Source: an uncultured Alistipes sp. (GTDB lineage Bacteria; Bacteroidota; Bacteroidia; Bacteroidales; Rikenellaceae). Taken from it: a stretch of 64,000 bases of DNA. The stretch lies in the NCBI GenBank assembly GCA_944321185.1, contig CALUKH010000002.1, forward strand, positions 124,001 to 188,000, written 5' to 3'. Below the pieces are notes generated by a model that did not search any database, was not told the origin of the DNA, and saw only the letters and a program-made list of their open reading frames with translations. Below, in pieces: positions 59,410 through 64,000 of this stretch (positions are counted from its first letter, which is position 1; every line of letters begins with the position of its first letter). A program made the position numbers and the translations under genes.

Positions 59410-61188
59410 ATGATGAATTTCTGGAAGACATTTTTGGCCGGCTTGCTTGCCGTGGTGGCGGGCGGGGCGCTGTTTTTCTTTTTTGGCATGCTGCTGCTGG
59501 TGGCGATCGCCGGGTCGATGGAGAAGAGCGTGGGGGTCTCCCCCGAGACGATCCTGAAGATCGACTTTTCGGAGATGGTGACCGATGCACCGTCGACGGA
59601 TCCGCTGGCCGGCATCGACGTGATGACGCTTCAGAGTACGCCGCAGCTGTCGCTGTTCAAGGTGCTGCGGACGATCGAGACGGCGGCGGTCGACGATCGG
59701 ATCAAGGGGATCTACCTGCGTATGAACGGTGCGGGCGGCATTGCCGGCACGGCGCTGCTCGAGGAGCTGCGTGCGGCGCTCGAGGAGTTCCGGGCCAGCG
59801 GCAAGTTCATCGTGGCCTACAACGAGACCTACTCCCAGGGACAGTACTACCTGGCATCGGTGGCCGACCGCATCTACCTGCAGCCCGAGGGGGGGCTGGA
59901 CTGGACGGGTCTGGCTTCGAACGTCACCTTTTACAAGGGGCTTCTGGACAAACTCGATCTGAAGGTTGAGGTTTTCCGTCCGACGGCCTGCCGCTACAAG
60001 AGTGCCGTGGAGCCCTTCATTCTCGACCGCATGTCGCCGGCCAACCGCGAACAGATGCAGCAGCTGGTCAATTCGATGTGGAGCACCATTTCGGGGGACG
60101 TATGCGCTTCGCGGGGGATCGATCCCGAGGTGATGCGCCGCGTGACGGACGAACTCGGGGTTTCGCTCTCGGACGAGGCGCTCAAGTACGGTTTTGTCGA
60201 CGGACTGATCTACGAGGATCAGATGGACGACGTCTTTGCCGAACTGGGCGTGGTGTCCGACGACGGCGATTATAGCTTCCTCACACTGGGCCAGTACGCC
60301 TCGCAGGTGGGTGTCGATCTGAAGAATCTTTCGGCCGATCAGGTGGCCATCGTCTATGCCGACGGACAGATCGTCGACGGGGCGGGTTACGGCCGTGCGG
60401 TCTATGGCAATACGCTGGCCGCGGAGCTGGCCGAGGTGCGCACCGACGAACGGGTGAAGGCCGTTGTCGTACGGGTCAATTCGCCCGGTGGCAGCGCACT
60501 GGCTTCGGATGTCATCTGGCGTGAGATGGAGCTGCTGCGGCAGGAGAAGCCGGTCATCGTCTCGATGGGCTCGTATGCGGCCAGTGGCGGATACTACATT
60601 TCGTGTCCGGCCGATGCGATCGTGGCCGACCGGCTGACGCTGACCGGTTCGATCGGCGTCTACGGCATGATCCTCGATTCGCGCGAGGCGCTGAAGGAGA
60701 AGCTGGGCATCACGGTGGACGGCGTGCAGAGCAACACATCGTCGGATTTCCTCGGCAAGGGTCCCCTCACGCCCGTGCAGCGGGCCATGATCATGCGCGG
60801 CGTGGATCGTGTCTACGGGACCTTCACGAAGGATGTCTCGCAGGGTCGCAACCTGCCGCTCGAACGCGTGCTGGAGATTGCCGGCGGACGGGTCTGGACG
60901 GGGGCTGATGCGCTCGGCATCGGACTGGTCGACGGTTGCGGCGGTCTGAAGACGGCCATTGCCCTGGCTGTGGAGAAGGCCGATCTGGGCGAGAATTTCC
61001 GCGTGGTGGAGGTGAGCGAACAGCCGTCGGGACTGCTGGCACTGCTCTCGTCGTTGAATGCCAACATCCGTGCCGGCTTCACGCATTCGGAACTGGGCGG
61101 CATGATGAAGGAGTACGAACGGGTGCGTGAGGCGCTCAGTCAGCAGGGCATCGTGATGTATTCACCCTACCGGGTCGAATTGCAGTAG
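59410..61188 (+). CDS. sppA: Signal peptide peptidase SppA, 67-kDa type
   Basis: This 592-residue protein has one N-terminal membrane helix at about 5-35 (FLAGLLAVVAGGALFFFFGML) and two tandem ClpP-like domains, as in E. coli SppA. The catalytic Lys197 is in the first half (CRYKSAVEPF) and the nucleophile Ser392 in the second (GSYAASGGYYIS), forming a Ser-Lys dyad across the two halves. It degrades leftover signal peptides in the membrane. I chose the ATG at 59410 (the next codon is also ATG). Synonymous codons here end in G far more often than in the plus-strand genes at 35-45 kb. Confidence 0.96.
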   Translation: MMNFWKTFLAGLLAVVAGGALFFFFGMLLLVAIAGSMEKSVGVSPETILKIDFSEMVTDAPSTDPLAGIDVMTLQSTPQLSLFKVLRTIETAAVDDRIKGIYLRMNGAGGIAGTALLEELRAALEEFRASGKFIVAYNETYSQGQYYLASVADRIYLQPEGGLDWTGLASNVTFYKGLLDKLDLKVEVFRPTACRYKSAVEPFILDRMSPANREQMQQLVNSMWSTISGDVCASRGIDPEVMRRVTDELGVSLSDEALKYGFVDGLIYEDQMDDVFAELGVVSDDGDYSFLTLGQYASQVGVDLKNLSADQVAIVYADGQIVDGAGYGRAVYGNTLAAELAEVRTDERVKAVVVRVNSPGGSALASDVIWREMELLRQEKPVIVSMGSYAASGGYYISCPADAIVADRLTLTGSIGVYGMILDSREALKEKLGITVDGVQSNTSSDFLGKGPLTPVQRAMIMRGVDRVYGTFTKDVSQGRNLPLERVLEIAGGRVWTGADALGIGLVDGCGGLKTAIALAVEKADLGENFRVVEVSEQPSGLLALLSSLNANIRAGFTHSELGGMMKEYERVREALSQQGIVMYSPYRVELQ

Positions 61189-61216
61189 ATCGTCCCGCAC
61201 ACACTCCCGATCTGAA

Positions 61217-61247
61217 AGGCGCCCCGGTCATGGGGCGCTTTTTTTTT
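61217..61247 (+). terminator. Terminator after sppA
   Basis: GCGCCCC / GGGGCGC stem with a GGTCAT loop followed by nine T's. Confidence 0.9.
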
Positions 61248-61292
61248 GGAATAAATTTCCGGATCGGGGCCCGGTTTCTGGAGGCTTTCTGT

Positions 61293-61300
61293 TATCTTTG
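61293..61300 (+). promoter_or_regulatory. -7 box TATCTTTG directly before queD
   Basis: The box ends only 4 nt before the queD ATG, predicting a leaderless mRNA. There is no TTG at the usual -33 distance. Confidence 0.6.
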
Positions 61301-61304
61301 CAAT

Positions 61305-61757
61305 ATGGCAGTAATCAGATTGACCAAGGAATTTTCGTTCGAGGCGGCACACGCACTCGAAGGATATGACGGCCCGTGCCGCGAGATACACGGGCATTCG
61401 TACCGTTTTTTCGTGACGGTGAAGGGCACTCCGGTTGCGGATCCCGCGGATCCGAAGTGCGGTATGGTGATGGATTTCGGCGTGCTGAAGCGCATCGTCA
61501 ACGACGAGATCGTTTCGCGTTTCGACCATGCGCTGGTCCTGAAGGCCTCCGAGGGCGGTGAGGAGCTTTACCGGGTGTTGTCGGCACGTTTCAGCAACAT
61601 CATCCGGGTGGATTACCAGCCCACGTGCGAGAACATGCTCACGGACTTTGCCGTCCGCATTGCGGCGCGCCTGCCCGAAGGGGTGATGCTTCACTCGCTG
61701 CGGCTGCACGAGACGGCCACCTCGTTTGCCGAGTGGTTTGCCGACGACAATGCCTGA
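61305..61757 (+). CDS. queD: 6-carboxy-tetrahydropterin synthase / PTPS-family protein
   Basis: This 150-residue protein has the zinc ligands His16 (FEAAHAL), His29 and His31 (HGH) and the catalytic Cys25 in CREIHGH, the CxxxHGH layout of QueD. DFGVLKRIV, FDHALVL and PTCENMLTDFA are further family blocks. It acts in queuosine/7-deazaguanine synthesis from dihydroneopterin triphosphate. The ATG at 61305 was chosen; the frame upstream runs through the sppA terminator. polA follows 27 bp later, so the two may be co-transcribed. Confidence 0.9.
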   Translation: MAVIRLTKEFSFEAAHALEGYDGPCREIHGHSYRFFVTVKGTPVADPADPKCGMVMDFGVLKRIVNDEIVSRFDHALVLKASEGGEELYRVLSARFSNIIRVDYQPTCENMLTDFAVRIAARLPEGVMLHSLRLHETATSFAEWFADDNA

Positions 61758-61784
61758 ACCGATCAAACGACGCAATCGACAACT

Positions 61785-64000
61785 ATGAAAAAACTCTTTC
61801 TGGTCGACGCCTATGCGTTGATCTTCAAGTATTATTATGCGTTTCTGGGGCGTCCGATGCGCAACCGCGACGGGATGAACACCTCGGTGGTGTTCGGTTT
61901 CGTGAAGTTCCTGCGTGACATCCTCAAGCGCGAGCATCCCGATCTGCTGGGCGTGGCGTTCGATCCGCCGGGCGGGAGCTTCCGCCGCGAAATCTTCCCC
62001 GAATACAAGGCCAACCGCACGGAGACTCCCGAAGACATCCTGCGTTCGGTGCCCTATGTCAAGCGGGTGCTGGAGGCGATGTGCATTCCGATTCTCGAGG
62101 TCGAGGGCTATGAGGCCGACGACGTGATCGGCACCCTCTCGCAGAAGGGCGCCAAGGCGGGTTATGACGTCTACATGGTGACGCCCGACAAGGACTACGG
62201 ACAGCTGGTGAGGGACCATTGCCGGATCTACAAGCAGCGCGGTTCGGAGGGGAGCATCGAGATCGTCGGCCGCGACGAAATCCGCGAGAAGTACGGCATC
62301 GACGATCCTCAGCTGGTGCGTGACATTCTGGCCCTGTGGGGCGATGCGTCGGACAACATCCCCGGCGTGCCGGGCATCGGCGAGAAGGGGGCCTGCAAGC
62401 TGGTCCGCGAATGGGGCACGGTGGAGAATATCCTGGAAAACGTCTCGAAGATCCCCGGCAAACAGGGCGAGAAGATCGCCGCATGGGCCGACAACCTGCG
62501 GCTGGCCAAGCGTCTGACGACCATTTGCCTCGATGTGCCGATCGACTTCCGCGAGGAGGATCTGACGGTCTGCGAGCCGCATCTGGACGATCTGCGGGCC
62601 CTTTTTGCCGAACTTGACTTCAAGGCTTTCCTGAACGATCTTGCGAATCTGGCGCCTCCCGAACCGGTCACGGACGTACCGCGGCAGGAGGCGCAGACCC
62701 AGCTGGCCGAGATGGCACGGGCCAAGTCGGCCGCTGCGAAACGGGCTGCCCTGGCGGGTCAGGGCACACTGTTCGGCGAACCGGCCGTGGCGCCATCGCC
62801 GGCTCCGGCCGCAACAACGGCGGCCGTACCCTCCGAGACGTTGCAGGCCGAGGCCGAGACGACCTTCGCTACGGCCCAGACCACGCCGCACGAGTATACG
62901 CTCGTCGAGACGGCCGACCACCTGCGCGAGGTGATCGCTGCGGTGAGCCGCTACGCAGAGGTCTGCTTCGATACCGAGACGACGGGTCTCGACGTCTTCA
63001 ACGACCGCATCGTGGGGTTGTCGCTGGCCGTCGAACCCTTCCGGGCGTGGTACGTTCCCTTCAGCGAGGCCAATACGCGCGAATATGCGGAGATCATCCG
63101 CCCGCTGTTCGAGGATGAACGCATCGCCAAGATCGGCCAGAACGTCAAGTTCGACCTGATGGTGCTGCGGCAGCTGGGCATCACCGTCCGCGGCCGCTTC
63201 TACGATACGATGATCCTCCACTACCTGCTCGATCCCGAGTCGCGGCACAACATGAACGTATTGGCCGAGCGCTATCTGAACTACCGTCCGATCGAGATCG
63301 AGACGCTGATCGGCAAGGGCTCCAAGCAGCTGACGATGGATCTGGTCAACGTCGAGCGTGTGAAGGAGTATGCCGCCGAGGATGCCGACGTGACGCTGCG
63401 GCTGAAGCAGGTGCTCTACCCGATGGTCGAGCAGATCGGGCTGCACGACCTCTACTTCGAGATCGAGGAGCCGATGATTGCCGTGCTGGCCGACATCGAG
63501 ATGGCCGGCGTGCGGATCGACACCGAGGCGCTGGCCCACTATGCCGTGGAGCTGAACCGCAAGCTGGCGGAGCTGGAGGCGGCCGTACGCTCCGAGGCGG
63601 GCGAACCGAATCTGAACATCAACTCGACGCGTCAGCTGGGCGAGGTGCTCTTTGCGAAGATGCGCATTGCCGAGAAGCCGAAGATGACCCGTACGAAGCA
63701 GTTCTGCACCGACGAGGAGTACCTCCAGAGCTTTGCCCACAAACACCGCATCGTCGATCTGATTCTCGAATACCGCGGCGTGAAGAAGCTGTTGTCGACC
63801 TATGTCGAGGCGCTTCCGCAGCTGGTCAACCGCCGTACGGGACGCATCCACACGTCGTTCAACCAGGCCGTGACGGCCACCGGACGCCTCTCGTCGACGA
63901 ATCCCAACCTGCAGAACATCCCCGTGCGTGACGAAATGGGGCGCCGTATCCGCAAGGCCTTTATCCCCTCGGACGAGAATCATCTGTTGCTGTCGGCCGA
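61785..64000 (+). CDS. polA: DNA polymerase I (N-terminal 738 residues; runs off the window)
   Basis: The first domain (about 1-290) is the 5'-3' nuclease: MKKLFLVDAYALIFKYYYAF, VEGYEADDVIGTLSQ, TPDKDYGQLV, WGDASDNIPGVPGIGEKGA. A linker of about 75 residues rich in Ala, Pro and Thr contains QGTLF (326-330), which fits the beta-clamp-binding consensus. The 3'-5' exonuclease at about 365-555 keeps its acidic residues: Asp396 and Glu398 (CFDTETTGLD), GQNVKFDLMVL and YAAEDADVT, so proofreading should be active. The polymerase domain begins at about 560 and is cut before its catalytic motifs. Start is the ATG at 61785, 27 bp after queD. Confidence 0.97.
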   Translation, partial: MKKLFLVDAYALIFKYYYAFLGRPMRNRDGMNTSVVFGFVKFLRDILKREHPDLLGVAFDPPGGSFRREIFPEYKANRTETPEDILRSVPYVKRVLEAMCIPILEVEGYEADDVIGTLSQKGAKAGYDVYMVTPDKDYGQLVRDHCRIYKQRGSEGSIEIVGRDEIREKYGIDDPQLVRDILALWGDASDNIPGVPGIGEKGACKLVREWGTVENILENVSKIPGKQGEKIAAWADNLRLAKRLTTICLDVPIDFREEDLTVCEPHLDDLRALFAELDFKAFLNDLANLAPPEPVTDVPRQEAQTQLAEMARAKSAAAKRAALAGQGTLFGEPAVAPSPAPAATTAAVPSETLQAEAETTFATAQTTPHEYTLVETADHLREVIAAVSRYAEVCFDTETTGLDVFNDRIVGLSLAVEPFRAWYVPFSEANTREYAEIIRPLFEDERIAKIGQNVKFDLMVLRQLGITVRGRFYDTMILHYLLDPESRHNMNVLAERYLNYRPIEIETLIGKGSKQLTMDLVNVERVKEYAAEDADVTLRLKQVLYPMVEQIGLHDLYFEIEEPMIAVLADIEMAGVRIDTEALAHYAVELNRKLAELEAAVRSEAGEPNLNINSTRQLGEVLFAKMRIAEKPKMTRTKQFCTDEEYLQSFAHKHRIVDLILEYRGVKKLLSTYVEALPQLVNRRTGRIHTSFNQAVTATGRLSSTNPNLQNIPVRDEMGRRIRKAFIPSDENHLLLSA

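Noticed and set aside
1..64000. tRNA, rRNA, riboswitch, prophage, transposase or conjugation genes
   Set aside because: None could be recognised on either strand; the window looks like core chromosome plus one PUL.

Overview
The window reads as chromosomal DNA of a GC-rich Bacteroidota, most likely Alistipes or a close relative (inference). The evidence is a SusC/SusD locus with BACON and DUF1735 lipoproteins, an ECF sigma/FecR pair, repeated promoter -7 boxes of the phylum-specific form TAnnTTTG, and a MurE with the meso-diaminopimelate motif DNPR. All calls come from reading the sequence and from knowledge of the families; no similarity search was run.

Layout. 0-0.3 kb: the tail of an unidentified gene, small tandem repeats and a terminator. 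0.3-13.5 kb: a polysaccharide-utilization locus (PUL) on the minus strand (susC, susD, a GH18-like protein without catalytic residues, a DUF1735-LamG lipoprotein, a GH18 endo-beta-N-acetylglucosaminidase-type enzyme, a BACON-LamG lipoprotein), with fecR behind it and the ECF sigma gene divergent. The set and order resemble N-glycan PULs such as BT3983-BT3988 of B. thetaiotaomicron. 13.6-18.9 kb: lrp, kbl, galE, rplY, pth, hslR. 18.9-28.4 kb: a shortened division and cell-wall (dcw) cluster on the minus strand, rsmH-ftsL-ftsI-murE-mraY-murD-ftsW. 28.5-30.4 kb: two acyltransferases that look like a glycine-lipid (GlsA/GlsB) pair. 30.6-35.4 kb: a small secreted Pro/Glu-rich protein, a sigma-54 response regulator and a hybrid kinase with REC and Hpt domains. 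35.5-48.1 kb: an ABC exporter pair, pgk, M13 peptidase, patatin/beta-barrel protein (minus), pheS, a TPR protein and an EnvC-like protein. 48.2-57.7 kb: ybeY, mnmG, ilvE, metG, S46 dipeptidyl peptidase, a Nim-like flavoprotein, nadA. 58.1-64 kb: apbC/mrp, sppA, queD and the first two thirds of polA.

The most interesting signals lie outside the genes. Three 15/16 matches to the ParB centromere site parS (TGTTCCACGTGGAACA) lie at 50.68, 50.71 and 51.30 kb, beside mnmG (gidA), a gene often found near replication origins. About 7 kb away, the non-coding stretch 57740-58124 holds a 50-bp block with only 4 G/C, followed by six copies of TCAACA in DnaA-box-like 9-mers within 166 bp. Genes on the two sides of this stretch point away from it apart from apbC. 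Together these suggest an origin-proximal region and possibly oriC itself. A second signal is an identical palindrome, TTTATCG-N5-CGATAAA, upstream of both the ABC exporter operon and sppA, at distances from the -7 box that differ by exactly 10 bp. A third is a set of -7 boxes only 4-7 nt from the start codon (queD, the hybrid kinase, the response regulator), which predicts leaderless or nearly leaderless transcripts.

Long plus-strand open frames opposite the minus-strand operons are by-products of high GC and were left out.
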